DNA of 53,039 nt. Origin: an uncultured Blautia sp. Its GTDB lineage: Bacteria; Bacillota; Clostridia; Lachnospirales; Lachnospiraceae. A program made the position numbers and the translations under genes. The notes below the pieces were generated by a model. That model did not search any database, had not been told where the DNA came from, and saw only the letters and a program-made list of their open reading frames with translations. Position 1 is the first letter of the stretch. Each line of letters begins with the position of its first letter. Shown piece after piece: positions 26,676 to 35,221 of this stretch. The DNA lies in the NCBI GenBank assembly GCA_900551075.1, contig URVB01000024.1, forward strand, positions 1-53,039. The letters run 5' to 3'.

Positions 26676-27817
26676 TATTCTTCATCATCGGAAATTTCAT
26701 TCTCATCATCCACAGGAGTAGTGGTCAGAGTACCAAAGATGGCATTGCCAAGGTCAAGATTATCGTTTTTTAATTTCCAGGAAACCCCATCATTCACAAG
26801 TACAAAGGCTGCGGAAGCAGTTTTCACCTCTTTATTGGACTCAATGCTTTCTAAGAGGAGATCAAAGGATTTTTGGTACCGTTTCTGGGACCCATCGATG
26901 ACTGCATTCGGAGATGCCAGGTAAGTATCCAACTCTTCCTGATAAGCAGAAAGAATTGCATTACTGTCAAAGGTGGTGATTTCTGTTTCCAGGGAAGCAG
27001 TATATCCCTGTACGCTGCAGTTCGTGACTTCGCAGTTGAAATTTCTATGTACCTGCTCCACCAGAGCGGCGGCAATTTCATTTTTGGCCGGGTCATCTGT
27101 GTTCAGAATGCTTTCCACACCAAGATAATTGCTCATTTGTTCCATATCCATTGATTTGAGGGTTTTAAAATAGACGGCCAATGTTTCCTCAGGGGTCAGG
27201 AGATCATTATCGGATAGATATGTCATAAGACCGCCGACAAGGTCATTTTCCAGAATATGTGTCCTGTTTATTTCCCATATTTCCTCCTCATCACCAACAT
27301 CTCGAAGTTGTATGGTACAGTTCGTTTCCACAGCATCATACGTATGATCCGTCAGCAGTTCATGCAGGATCAGATAACGCTCTTCTAATGAAGTGATGGC
27401 TTCTTCCGTATTTTGGGAATTGGTGTCAGCCGCTGCTAAAATTTCCTTTTTTAATTGGGAAACTGCAAAATCTTTTGCAAGGCTCTGCGCGTCTATGGTA
27501 GAAAGCCTTAAGGAAGCAACTGCTGTTTTTTTCTTTTTGTCGACGTCAATATCCAGAATTTTATAGTCAAAATTCTGGAAAAAGAGAGAAAATACTTCTT
27601 TAACTTCTTCAGATAGTTCTGTTTCTTCTGTTGAGCCGGGAAATAGTTCTCGGTAGGAGATGTACTTTTGTGCCGTTTCAGAGTCCAGATTTTTTAATAA
27701 ATCCAGTTCGCTTATGATGGCCTCTTCCACATCTGTTTTATCCACATGAGCGCATCCGATAATAAATACGGACAGGATAACGAGAAGAAGGGGAAGCAGG
27801 CGTTTCGAAATCTTCAT
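26675..27817 (-). CDS. Lipoprotein with two related domains, function unknown
   Basis: This 380-residue protein has a lipoprotein signal (basic KISKRLL, hydrophobic core, lipobox IIGC near residue 22). Two similar parts seem to follow, about 28-170 and 205-350: each starts with a short helix (LDSETAQKYIS; MDMEQMSNYLG), then a beta strand pair (FDYKILDIDVDKKKKTAVASLRL; FNCEVTNCSVQGYTASLETEI) and a helix ending in a leucine-rich stretch. This fits an internal duplication of an NTF2-like or DUF5105-like domain. The tail is acidic. It is probably attached to the outer face of the membrane; its role is unknown. It is divergent from the YknXYZ-like operon, which has a separate promoter. Confidence 0.75.
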   Translation of the reverse strand: MKISKRLLPLLLVILSVFIIGCAHVDKTDVEEAIISELDLLKNLDSETAQKYISYRELFPGSTEETELSEEVKEVFSLFFQNFDYKILDIDVDKKKKTAVASLRLSTIDAQSLAKDFAVSQLKKEILAAADTNSQNTEEAITSLEERYLILHELLTDHTYDAVETNCTIQLRDVGDEEEIWEINRTHILENDLVGGLMTYLSDNDLLTPEETLAVYFKTLKSMDMEQMSNYLGVESILNTDDPAKNEIAAALVEQVHRNFNCEVTNCSVQGYTASLETEITTFDSNAILSAYQEELDTYLASPNAVIDGSQKRYQKSFDLLLESIESNKEVKTASAAFVLVNDGVSWKLKNDNLDLGNAIFGTLTTTPVDDENEISDDEE

Positions 27818-27850
27818 ACGGGATCTTTCCTTTCCATGTTATTCCAGTCC

Positions 27851-27879
27851 ATTTTAGCAGATAATACAGAAAAAGTCAA
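27851..27879 (-). promoter_or_regulatory. Sigma-A promoter for the lipoprotein gene
   Basis: On the minus strand TTGACT (27879-27874), a 17-base spacer and TAAAAT (27856-27851) lie 34 bases before the start codon. Confidence 0.72.
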
Positions 27880-27978
27880 AAAACCCGTGATTTTAAGCTT
27901 TTTTCTAAAAGAAACATGAAAATTTTGTGAAATGTGAAGTGATTATTACAAACTCTTTTCTTTTTTGATGTAATCTGG

Positions 27979-28014
27979 TATGATAATGAAGAAAATGCGG
28001 GAGAAAAATCCCGC
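27979..28014 (+). promoter_or_regulatory. Extended -10 promoter and leader hairpin of the YknXYZ-like operon
   Basis: TGGTATGAT gives an extended -10 (TATGAT 27979-27984) with a poor -35. A 6-bp hairpin GCGGGA/TCCCGC (27997-28014) lies at the predicted transcript start. The first gene starts at 28080. Confidence 0.5.
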
Positions 28015-28079
28015 ACGGAAAACAGATGATGTGTTTGCTTTGCAGCTTGTTTGTAAAGCATTCGTGATTGGAGGATACA

Positions 28080-29582
28080 ATGAAAAAACGTATTTTGACC
28101 GTGGGGGGGATTCTGGTGGTGCTCGGCGCCGCAGGCGGTCTTGGCTGGTATTATTTTCAGGACAGAGGACCGGGTGCCGCAGATGGAGAGGTGGTTTATG
28201 TAACTGAGGTCAGTTCCATTACAGAAAGTGATTCTGGTATTATGAATCGTTATGCGGGAGTTGTGGAGCCTCAGGAGACGGTAGAAGTAAATCTGGAAAG
28301 CGGACGTAAGGTGCGGGAGGTAAAGGTCAAAACAGGACAAGAGGTAAAGCAGGGACAGCTTTTGTTTGAATATGATCTGAGCAGCATCCAGGAGGACCTT
28401 CAGGAGGCGAAGCTGGATCTGGACCGCCTGAAGAATGAAGCACTGAGTCTGTCGGATCAGATAGCAACTCTGGAAAAAGAGAAGAAAGAGGCTTCGCAGG
28501 ATAATCAGCTTTCTTATACGATTGAAATTGAAACAAATAAGATGAATCTGAAAAAGAATGAATATAACCAGAAGAGCAAGGAGGCACAGATTCAGAAGCT
28601 GGAGAGTGCCACGGGCAACACGGAGGTTCGCAGTGAGATTGACGGCATCATTCAGAAAATTGATACATCCAAGATGACAACAGATGATGAGGATAGTATG
28701 GAGGAGAGTACGGAAGATGATTATACCATGTCCTCGGATTCGGACGGAAGTTCAGGCAATGCGTTTATTACGATATTAAGTACGGGTGCTTACCGTGTCA
28801 AAGGAAAGGTCAATGAGCAGAATGTAAGTGCCATTACAGAAGGAGAACCGGTGATCATCCGTTCCAGAGCAGATGATACGGAGATCTGGCGAGGCACCAT
28901 GGGGGCTGTTGATATGAAAAACTCAAGCTCAGACAGCAGCAACAGCATGTCCAGCTTCGGTATGATAGATACCGGAGATTCCCAGACATCTTCCAGCACC
29001 TATCCCTTTTATGTAGAGCTGGATTCTTCTGAAGGGTTAATGCTTGGACAGCATGTCTATATTGAGAAGGATAATGGACAGGAAGATAAGAAGAACGGTT
29101 TATGGCTCAGCGATTTCTTTATTGTAGATGCGGATTCTGAGGAGCCTTATGTGTGGGCTGCTGACGAGAAGAACAGGCTGGAAAAGCGGAGCGTTGTACT
29201 CGGTCAGTATGATGAGAACCTTGGAGAATATGAGATTGCGGATGGCCTGACCCTGAAGGACTGTATTGCATATCCTGCAGAAAATCTGGAAGAGGGTATG
29301 GCAACGTCTACAAACAGTGCCGCTTCAGAGAACATGGATATTCCAAAAGCCAATGGTATCGTAGATATGGAAACCGATCTTTCAGAAGGCATGGATACGA
29401 TAGAAGATATGGATGATTCGATGGATATGATGGATGAGGCGGATATACCGGACGATGAAGAAATGATGGACGAACCGGAAATCGTGGATGATGATGAAAT
29501 CGGAGATGAGTCCTTTGACGAAGAAGATTTTTTTGATGAAGAGCTGACACCTGTAGAGGAAGATCCGGAGGATTTGGGATGA
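28080..29582 (+). CDS. YknX/MacA-like membrane-fusion (adaptor) protein with acidic tail
   Basis: One N-terminal membrane helix (about 5-24) anchors an external adaptor protein. A biotinyl-lipoyl half (VEVNLESGRKVREVKVKTGQEVKQGQLLFEYD) precedes a coiled-coil hairpin (about 100-180, DLQEAKLDLDRLKNEALS), then a second lipoyl half (EVRSEIDGIIQKIDTSKM) and beta-barrel domains. The last 80 residues are unusual: almost all Asp, Glu and Met (MDTIEDMDDSMDMMDEAD). The gene overlaps the ATPase gene by ATGA, so the two are made together. By analogy with B. subtilis YknWXYZ, which protects against SDP toxin, it links to the MacB-type pair below. The start is ATG 28080, 6 bases after GGAGG. Confidence 0.82.
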   Translation: MKKRILTVGGILVVLGAAGGLGWYYFQDRGPGAADGEVVYVTEVSSITESDSGIMNRYAGVVEPQETVEVNLESGRKVREVKVKTGQEVKQGQLLFEYDLSSIQEDLQEAKLDLDRLKNEALSLSDQIATLEKEKKEASQDNQLSYTIEIETNKMNLKKNEYNQKSKEAQIQKLESATGNTEVRSEIDGIIQKIDTSKMTTDDEDSMEESTEDDYTMSSDSDGSSGNAFITILSTGAYRVKGKVNEQNVSAITEGEPVIIRSRADDTEIWRGTMGAVDMKNSSSDSSNSMSSFGMIDTGDSQTSSSTYPFYVELDSSEGLMLGQHVYIEKDNGQEDKKNGLWLSDFFIVDADSEEPYVWAADEKNRLEKRSVVLGQYDENLGEYEIADGLTLKDCIAYPAENLEEGMATSTNSAASENMDIPKANGIVDMETDLSEGMDTIEDMDDSMDMMDEADIPDDEEMMDEPEIVDDDEIGDESFDEEDFFDEELTPVEEDPEDLG

Positions 29583-30259
29583 TTTTAGAATTAAAGGGGA
29601 TTTATAAAGATTACCAACAGGGAAAGATGAAGGTTCCGGTTTTAAAGGATGTAAACTTTTCTATGGAGGAAGGGGAATATGTGGCAATTATGGGACCCTC
29701 CGGTTCCGGTAAGACTACACTGATGAATATCATAGGGTGTTTGGATCAGGCGACAGAGGGGAGCTTCCTTTTGGATGGACAGGATATCCGTTCCTGTTCA
29801 GAAAATGATATGTCTGATATCCGTCTTCACAAAATAGGATTCGTATTTCAGAGCTTCCATCTCCTGCCGAGACAGACCGCTCTGTCAAATGTGGAAATGC
29901 CTCTGAATTATGCAAGAGTGCAGAAAAAAGAACGGCGTGCCAAGGCACTGAAGGCTCTGGAGCGTGTAGGCCTTTCGGACAGGGTGGATTTCCGGCCCAA
30001 TCAGTTATCCGGCGGACAGATGCAGCGTGTGGCGATCGCAAGAGCGATTGTGAACAGTCCGAAGCTGCTTCTTGCGGATGAGCCGACGGGAGCGCTGGAC
30101 AGTAAATCAGGAGCCCAGGTTATGGAACTTTTTCAGAAGCTCAATGATGAGGGGGTAAGCGTTTTGATGATTACCCATGACCCGGAAATTGCAGCTCATG
30201 CGAAGCGCGTTGTCACGATTCGGGATGGGGTGCTGCGTGAGAAAGAGGTGAAATCATGA
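29579..30259 (+). CDS. MacB/YknY-type ABC transporter ATP-binding protein
   Basis: This 226-residue ATPase has Walker A GPSGSGKTT, Q-loop (FVFQSFHLLPRQTALSNVEMP), signature LSGGQMQRVAIARA, Walker B LLADEPTGALD and the H-loop MITHD. The sequence matches the LolD/MacB/YknY group that powers FtsX-like permeases. It overlaps both neighbours by ATGA and is the only transport ATPase in the window, so it could also serve the ATPase-less cluster at 35-42 kb; that is speculation. Confidence 0.95.
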   Translation: MILELKGIYKDYQQGKMKVPVLKDVNFSMEEGEYVAIMGPSGSGKTTLMNIIGCLDQATEGSFLLDGQDIRSCSENDMSDIRLHKIGFVFQSFHLLPRQTALSNVEMPLNYARVQKKERRAKALKALERVGLSDRVDFRPNQLSGGQMQRVAIARAIVNSPKLLLADEPTGALDSKSGAQVMELFQKLNDEGVSVLMITHDPEIAAHAKRVVTIRDGVLREKEVKS

Positions 30260-32283
30260 GCAGGATAAAAAAGGTAATGGTCGGGATATTGGTGACTGCC
30301 TTAACGGCAGGAGCTGTTGCCGGCGGCGGCATGTATATGCGCAAATCAAACCAGAAAGAGGTTTTGGTTGTGGGCGTGGACAGTCTTGCCAGTGATTACT
30401 ATATGCAGGATACAAGTCTTGAGGGGCATATTGCAACCAGTGTATCCCAGAGTGTAAGCATGGATAAGGATATGATCATCCAGGAGGTCTATGTGCAGAA
30501 GGGAGATACCGTCAGCAAGGGAGATAAACTGATTTCCTTTGATATGACGCTGGTAGAAATGGAGCTTAAGATTGCGAAGTTGAAAAAACAGCAGCAGGAG
30601 CAGGACCTGAATAAAGCGATGAATCGTTTGAACAGTCTTCAGAATGGAGGCCCGATTGAAGAAAGCGATGGAGATGCAGGGGGGACTGCCGATAATCTGA
30701 GCGGCTCGGATGACGATCTGGAGGAAGATGACGATCTTGCATCTGTCGGGACAAGCGTTCGCGGGCAGTATTTGGCAGCATTGGTCAAGCCTGTGCTTCT
30801 GGCGGCATCTTTGGAACCGGCGCTTTTTGATGATGGGGGCGGCGCAGCAGATAACAGTGGAGGTGGTACGACTCCGGAGGCCCCAACTAATCCTTCGGAT
30901 ACAGGAGCACCAGAGCAGTCTGAAACTCCGGAAGAGCCGGTAATAACGGAGCCGCCGACACCAACCCCTGCCGAAAACAATGGTCAGGAGGGGGACACGG
31001 GAGATGGCCTGGGAGATGAATTTACATCTGGTGAGCCTTATGTGCCGGAACCGACCCCGACTCCGGTTATGGAAGAGGGGGGCGTTTTTTATGACCCTTA
31101 TAACAGAGAGGATGAGGTACCGGGAGTCGGTGATGGAGAGGAGACCTTTTATCAGAAGCTGGATTATACCTCAATTCCGTATGAGGGAACCGGAACAGAG
31201 GAAGATCCTTATGTTTTTCTCTGCAGCTCTGCTAAGGGGAAGGTAACGGTTATGGGCTCGTTCTTCAATATCATGGCGGGCTATAATGAAGATGGAACCC
31301 GGCTTCTCCATGAGGGAGGTTACTGGTTCAGACTGGAGTTCCATGAGAAGGATACAATCACAAATTATCAGGATCTAAAGGAATCCTGTATTGGATATTA
31401 CCTGATCAATGGAGGCCTTTTGGAAGAGCCGGTGAATATGTATGTAGAAACGGAATTTACGCTGGAGGATGCAGATCAGTATGAAGAGGAAGACCTGCCG
31501 CCGGACGATGGCGGTGACGATGGCGGGGATGCCGGAAACGGCGCGTCTACCCTTTCCAGAGCTGATGCCATAAAAATCCAGCAGAATAAGATACAGTCTC
31601 TGAAGCTGGATATTCAGGAAAGTGATATTAATATCCGGAAACTGGAGAAAAAGGTCAACCGGCAGATGGTATACAGCAAGCTGGATGGAACCGTATCTTA
31701 TGTAGGTGATCCGCTTACCGGAACCTCTGATGGAAATGCTTTTATCCGTGTGAAAAGTAAAGAGGGCTTTTATGTAAAAGGCTCTGTCAGCGAATTGATG
31801 CTGGACGAGGTGAAGGAAGGTACGGTATTGAGCTGTACAAGCTATGAAAGCGGCAGCTTTGAAGCAAGGGTCGTGGATGTTTCTGACTATCCGGTGGATC
31901 AGACTGACAGTTATTATGGAGATGGAAACCCAAACGTATCCTATTATACATACAGTGCGGAAATTCCGGACAAAACGCTGAAGCTGGAGGATCAGGATTG
32001 GCTGAATATTACTCTGCAGAGTCAGATCCCGGGAGATGGAAGCATCGTTTTGGAAAAGGCTTTTGTGCGTTCCGAGGATGGAGTAAGCTACGTATACAAG
32101 GATGATAATGGTGTGCTGAAAAAGCAGATTCTGAATGTAGGCGGCAATGCCAACGGCGGATACAGTGTCTTAGTGAAAGGCGGAATTACCAGGGATGATA
32201 AAATTGCTTTTCCGTATGGAAAGAATGTCCGGGAAGGTGCAAAGACAAAAGAAGGCACACTGGATGAGCTGTATGGATACTAG
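30256..32283 (+). CDS. Second adaptor protein with a large insertion in the coiled-coil tip
   Basis: This 675-residue YknX-like adaptor has an N-terminal membrane helix, a first lipoyl half (DKDMIIQEVYVQKGDTVSKG), a first helix (about 100-125, EMELKIAKLKKQQQEQDLNKAMNRL in part) and a second helix (about 435-470, IKIQQNKIQSLKLDIQESD) before the second lipoyl half and barrel. Between the two helices, where relatives have only a hairpin turn, lie about 300 residues: an acidic Gly/Pro/Thr-rich linker (with EPTPTPVMEEGG) and a folded beta domain (about 295-420, with YEGTGTEEDPYVFLC and GYWFRLEFHEKDTI), then another linker (DDGGDDGGDAG). The insert would sit at the far end of the hairpin, facing away from the membrane, and could bind a wall partner or substrate. 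It follows the ATPase with ATGA overlap. Confidence 0.8.
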   Translation: MSRIKKVMVGILVTALTAGAVAGGGMYMRKSNQKEVLVVGVDSLASDYYMQDTSLEGHIATSVSQSVSMDKDMIIQEVYVQKGDTVSKGDKLISFDMTLVEMELKIAKLKKQQQEQDLNKAMNRLNSLQNGGPIEESDGDAGGTADNLSGSDDDLEEDDDLASVGTSVRGQYLAALVKPVLLAASLEPALFDDGGGAADNSGGGTTPEAPTNPSDTGAPEQSETPEEPVITEPPTPTPAENNGQEGDTGDGLGDEFTSGEPYVPEPTPTPVMEEGGVFYDPYNREDEVPGVGDGEETFYQKLDYTSIPYEGTGTEEDPYVFLCSSAKGKVTVMGSFFNIMAGYNEDGTRLLHEGGYWFRLEFHEKDTITNYQDLKESCIGYYLINGGLLEEPVNMYVETEFTLEDADQYEEEDLPPDDGGDDGGDAGNGASTLSRADAIKIQQNKIQSLKLDIQESDINIRKLEKKVNRQMVYSKLDGTVSYVGDPLTGTSDGNAFIRVKSKEGFYVKGSVSELMLDEVKEGTVLSCTSYESGSFEARVVDVSDYPVDQTDSYYGDGNPNVSYYTYSAEIPDKTLKLEDQDWLNITLQSQIPGDGSIVLEKAFVRSEDGVSYVYKDDNGVLKKQILNVGGNANGGYSVLVKGGITRDDKIAFPYGKNVREGAKTKEGTLDELYGY

Positions 32284-32297
32284 GAAGGTGGGAGTTC

Positions 32298-33551
32298 ATG
32301 CTTGAGAATATAAGATTGTCTTTTCAGGGAATATGGTCCCATAAAATGAGATCGTTCCTGACAATGCTGGGTATTATTATCGGAATTGCCTCTATTATCG
32401 CGATTGTTTCTACGATCAAAGGTACCAGTGAACAAATTAAGGAGGATCTGATCGGTTCCGGCAATAATACGGTAACTATAAGCCTGTATGAGGGCGACAG
32501 TACCTTTGATGTGGAATATGGATCCGGAAGTACAAATCCGCCGCTTTTGTCAAAAGAGCAGAAGGAAGAAGTGCTGGAGCTGGATGGCGTAGAAAATGCG
32601 ACTTTTTTCTACAGCCGTTCCTATACGAACAGTGTTTATTATAAAAACACGAGCTTTCAGGGTGGTAAGGTATATGGTATTGACATGAATTATCTGAACA
32701 CCTGCGGATACGCCATTCAGGGAGGACGGGGGTTTGTACAGAAGGATTACGATGATTATCGGAAGGTGGCTCTTTTGGATGTGAATGCAGTAGAAAATCT
32801 GTTTCCCGGAGAGAATCCATTGGGAAAAAACATAGAAATAGGCCAGGAGCCATTTACCGTAGTGGGGATCATCCGTCAGAATGACGATTATCTGCCCAAT
32901 ATAGAGGGTATCGACCAGTTTTATGAATACTACCAGAGTGTCATTGGAAGTGTGATGATTCCAAGTGCATGCTGGCCGATTGCCTTTCAGTTTGATGAGC
33001 CGGAAAGCGCGGTTATCAAGGCAGATTCGACTGATCATATGAGTGCAGCCGGAAATGCGGCGGCAGATGTGCTGAATCAGGGAATTGATACGAATGAATC
33101 CAAATTCAAATACAAGGCAGACGATGTTATGGAGCGTGTCAGAAACCTTCAGAAGCTAAGTGAAAGTACGAATCAGCAGTTGATTTGGATTGCAAGTATT
33201 TCACTTCTGGTAGGCGGGATTGGTGTTATGAATATCATGCTCGTATCTGTAACAGAGCGTACCAGTGAAATTGGTTTGAAAAAAGCGATCGGAGCAAGGA
33301 AGAAGACGATATTGATTCAGTTTTTGACAGAAGCGTCCGTACTGACCAGTATTGGCGGTATCATTGGTGTAGTGTCCGGAATTGCGCTGTCCAGGGTAGT
33401 TGCCCGGATGTCCGGGTCTCCCACTGCGATCAGTATTCCTGCGATTATCGGTTCGGTTATCTTTTCTATGCTGATCGGTTTGATTTTCGGGCTGCTGCCC
33501 TCTGTAAAGGCAGCAAATCTGAATCCGATCGATGCACTGCGCAGTGAGTAA
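32298..33551 (+). CDS. MacB/YknZ-type ABC transporter permease (FtsX family)
   Basis: This 417-residue permease has the MacB topology: a first helix after the amphipathic start (ENIRLSFQGIWSHKMRSFLTMLGIIIGIASII), a large external MacB_PCD domain (about 45-260, with DVNAVENLFPGENPLGKNI) and three C-terminal helices in an FtsX domain (GGIGVMNIMLVSVTERTSEIG, then the motif KAIGARKKTILIQF). It is the fourth gene of the operon. The set of two adaptors, ATPase and permease suggests a mechanotransmission-type exporter or immunity pump for a peptide or antibiotic; the substrate is not shown. Confidence 0.93.
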   Translation: MLENIRLSFQGIWSHKMRSFLTMLGIIIGIASIIAIVSTIKGTSEQIKEDLIGSGNNTVTISLYEGDSTFDVEYGSGSTNPPLLSKEQKEEVLELDGVENATFFYSRSYTNSVYYKNTSFQGGKVYGIDMNYLNTCGYAIQGGRGFVQKDYDDYRKVALLDVNAVENLFPGENPLGKNIEIGQEPFTVVGIIRQNDDYLPNIEGIDQFYEYYQSVIGSVMIPSACWPIAFQFDEPESAVIKADSTDHMSAAGNAAADVLNQGIDTNESKFKYKADDVMERVRNLQKLSESTNQQLIWIASISLLVGGIGVMNIMLVSVTERTSEIGLKKAIGARKKTILIQFLTEASVLTSIGGIIGVVSGIALSRVVARMSGSPTAISIPAIIGSVIFSMLIGLIFGLLPSVKAANLNPIDALRSE

Positions 33552-33583
33552 ACAACAAGGATGTTGTCAAATACACCGGCACA

Positions 33584-33781
33584 GTGATAACTGATCTCCA
33601 CCTGCTGTACACCATGCGGATACGGAGCCTCAGTGCACGGGTGGACGTGCCGGGCTGGGAACAGATTCTTTCTGGCGGCGGTTGGGTCGGGCTGCGTTCA
33701 CACCAGGGCTGGATTTTAGCGTTTCAGGAGGTCGGGGAATATATTCCACCCGCTTGGCCATGGGAAACGGAAATGCAGCCG
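33584..33781 (+). pseudogene. Truncated VOC (glyoxalase-like) family gene remnant
   Basis: A reading frame from GTG 33584 encodes ITDLHLLYT at its start and then GWVGLRSHQGWILAFQEV and PPAWPWE, the pattern of VOC/glyoxalase-like proteins (usually about 120-130 residues). The likeness stops at about 33780, exactly at the end of the histidine kinase gene on the other strand. So only the first half (about 65 codons) of the VOC gene remains, and the part between 33595 and 33650 also looks poor. The frame runs on antisense to the kinase, but that extension is not meaningful. This marks a likely junction where the two-component/transport cluster was inserted or a deletion occurred. Confidence 0.6.
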
Positions 33782-35056
33782 TTATTCCGGAAGCTTGATC
33801 TTAAAGGTAGCGCCTCCCCCGGGAGTATCGGTAACAGAAATCGTTCCATGATGCAGAAGAGTGATTTCTTTTGCAATGCACAGTCCAAGACCGAAGTGCT
33901 GTTTGTCATGCCGGGAAGCGTCTGCCCGATAAAACCGCTGAAAAACAGCCTCTTTTGCAGAATCCGGGATACCAGGGCCATTGTCTGTTACAGTAAGAAA
34001 GAAAAACGAGTTTTCTTTCCTGACTGAGAGGGTAATCTGTCCGTTTTCCGGCACATAGCTCAGTGCATTATCCAGAAGAACTGCCAATATCTGAGAAACT
34101 CTGGAAGCGTCACAGCGGCAGGGCGGGAGGGGCTCCTCCGGAAGCCGGATGTTCAAATGCAGGTTTTTGCTGTTTGCCAGAGGTTCATATTTTTCGTAAG
34201 TCTCCAAAAGAAGAGTATCCAGTTCACAAGGCGAGGTCAGCAGGTTCCAGGAGTGGTTGTCTGCATTTGCAAGGGACAGCATATCATTGATCAGGCGTGC
34301 CATTCGGCTGCATTCCTTCTGGATAACAGAAATGAAATGCTGCGTTTCTTCTCCGGGAGCGTTGTCCATGGCAGAAACACTTGACTGGATAACCGCCAGG
34401 GGAGACCGCAGCTCATGTGAGGCGGATGCAATGAATTCCGTTTGCTTTTTCCTGCTGGTTTCCAGCGGTCGGATCATTTTTTTGGTAAAAAGCCAGGAGA
34501 ATACAGCAAGTGCAAAGACAGCGGTCAGTACTGCAGCAGCGAAGGCCAGTCTCTGTTGCAAAAACTGCTGCTCCAGTATGGAAAGAGGATACAGGATGGT
34601 AACGCTTAAGGTCCCGCTGGATTGGGGGATGAGCGCCGTACATGCGTAATAATCCTTAAGCTTGAAGATTTTGCTTTTGGTCAGTAAAGAGGTGCTGCTG
34701 AAATTTTCCAGATCCAGTGCATGGGAATCTCTGGAAATCTCCTTTGCTTTTGCGAATGCCTTTTGTGTATCCTCGGAGGGATTCAGCTTATCAAAAAAAA
34801 GTGGGTTGCCGTTATCAAGAATTTCTATTTTTATGCCATAGGAATTCTGCACCTGCGAAAGCCATTGGTGGGAAAGAAGAGACTGTCCTTCCAGATGTGT
34901 TATGCAGGAATTGGCATTGTTGGAAAAAGTCGTGTAGCTGTTTTTTCTGGTACCGGATTCTGCAATAAAGAGACAGACCAGGGTCATGGCAGCCAGGATC
35001 ACTCCTGTGATCAAAGTGGAAAAAATTGTCATTTGTAAATGAAGCCTGCGGAACAT
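33782..35056 (-). CDS. Sensor histidine kinase (OmpR-type partner)
   Basis: This 424-residue kinase has a membrane helix (about 9-32), an external sensor domain (about 33-165, no recognised family), a second helix (about 168-190), no clear HAMP domain, and a cytoplasmic core with H-box SASHELRSPLAVIQ (His near 213), N-box LLDNALSYV, G1 DNGPGIPD and G2 HFGLGLC. It should phosphorylate the OmpR-type regulator at 37.7-38.3 kb, which is transcribed from the same strand but separated by the solute-binding gene on the opposite strand. ATG 35056 follows AAGGAGG. The promoter carries the same TTAGAGA repeat as three others in the cluster. Confidence 0.93.
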   Translation of the reverse strand: MFRRLHLQMTIFSTLITGVILAAMTLVCLFIAESGTRKNSYTTFSNNANSCITHLEGQSLLSHQWLSQVQNSYGIKIEILDNGNPLFFDKLNPSEDTQKAFAKAKEISRDSHALDLENFSSTSLLTKSKIFKLKDYYACTALIPQSSGTLSVTILYPLSILEQQFLQQRLAFAAAVLTAVFALAVFSWLFTKKMIRPLETSRKKQTEFIASASHELRSPLAVIQSSVSAMDNAPGEETQHFISVIQKECSRMARLINDMLSLANADNHSWNLLTSPCELDTLLLETYEKYEPLANSKNLHLNIRLPEEPLPPCRCDASRVSQILAVLLDNALSYVPENGQITLSVRKENSFFFLTVTDNGPGIPDSAKEAVFQRFYRADASRHDKQHFGLGLCIAKEITLLHHGTISVTDTPGGGATFKIKLPE

Positions 35057-35095
35057 AGAAGCCTCCTTTTATCATTTATAGAGGTATTTTATTTT

Positions 35096-35128
35096 ATTGT
35101 ACCACAAAAATCTTTAAAGTTTCTCTAA
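35096..35128 (-). promoter_or_regulatory. Operator-promoter of the histidine kinase gene
   Basis: On the minus strand the half-sites are TTAGAGA (35128-35122) and TTAAAGA (35117-35111), 11 bp apart, followed by 9 bases and TACAAT (35101-35096) as -10. The repeat takes the place of a -35 box. One mismatch is in the second half-site. Confidence 0.8.
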
Positions 35129-35154
35129 AAAAGCAGAAGAAAAGTTATTTGTTT

Positions 35155-35187
35155 TTAGAGATTGTTTAGAGATTCGCCTGTTATGAT
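35155..35187 (+). promoter_or_regulatory. Operator-promoter of the solute-binding protein gene
   Basis: TTAGAGA at 35155-35161 and 35166-35172 (11-bp period; TTTAGAGATT exactly repeated), 9 bases, then TATGAT (35182-35187) as -10. The predicted transcript starts near 35194. The ATG is at 35222 after GGGAGG. Confidence 0.85.
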
Positions 35188-35221
35188 GTGAAAGAATTTA
35201 GAAATGGGAGGTTATATTATT

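Noticed and set aside
28080..33551. YknXYZ-like operon as a member of the TTAGAGA regulon
   Set aside because: No TTAGAGA repeat lies in the gap before 28080; the promoter is an extended -10 type.
33584..34027. A 147-codon plus-strand frame as a whole gene
   Set aside because: Only the first 65 codons look like a VOC protein; the rest is antisense to the histidine kinase. I list the first part as a remnant.
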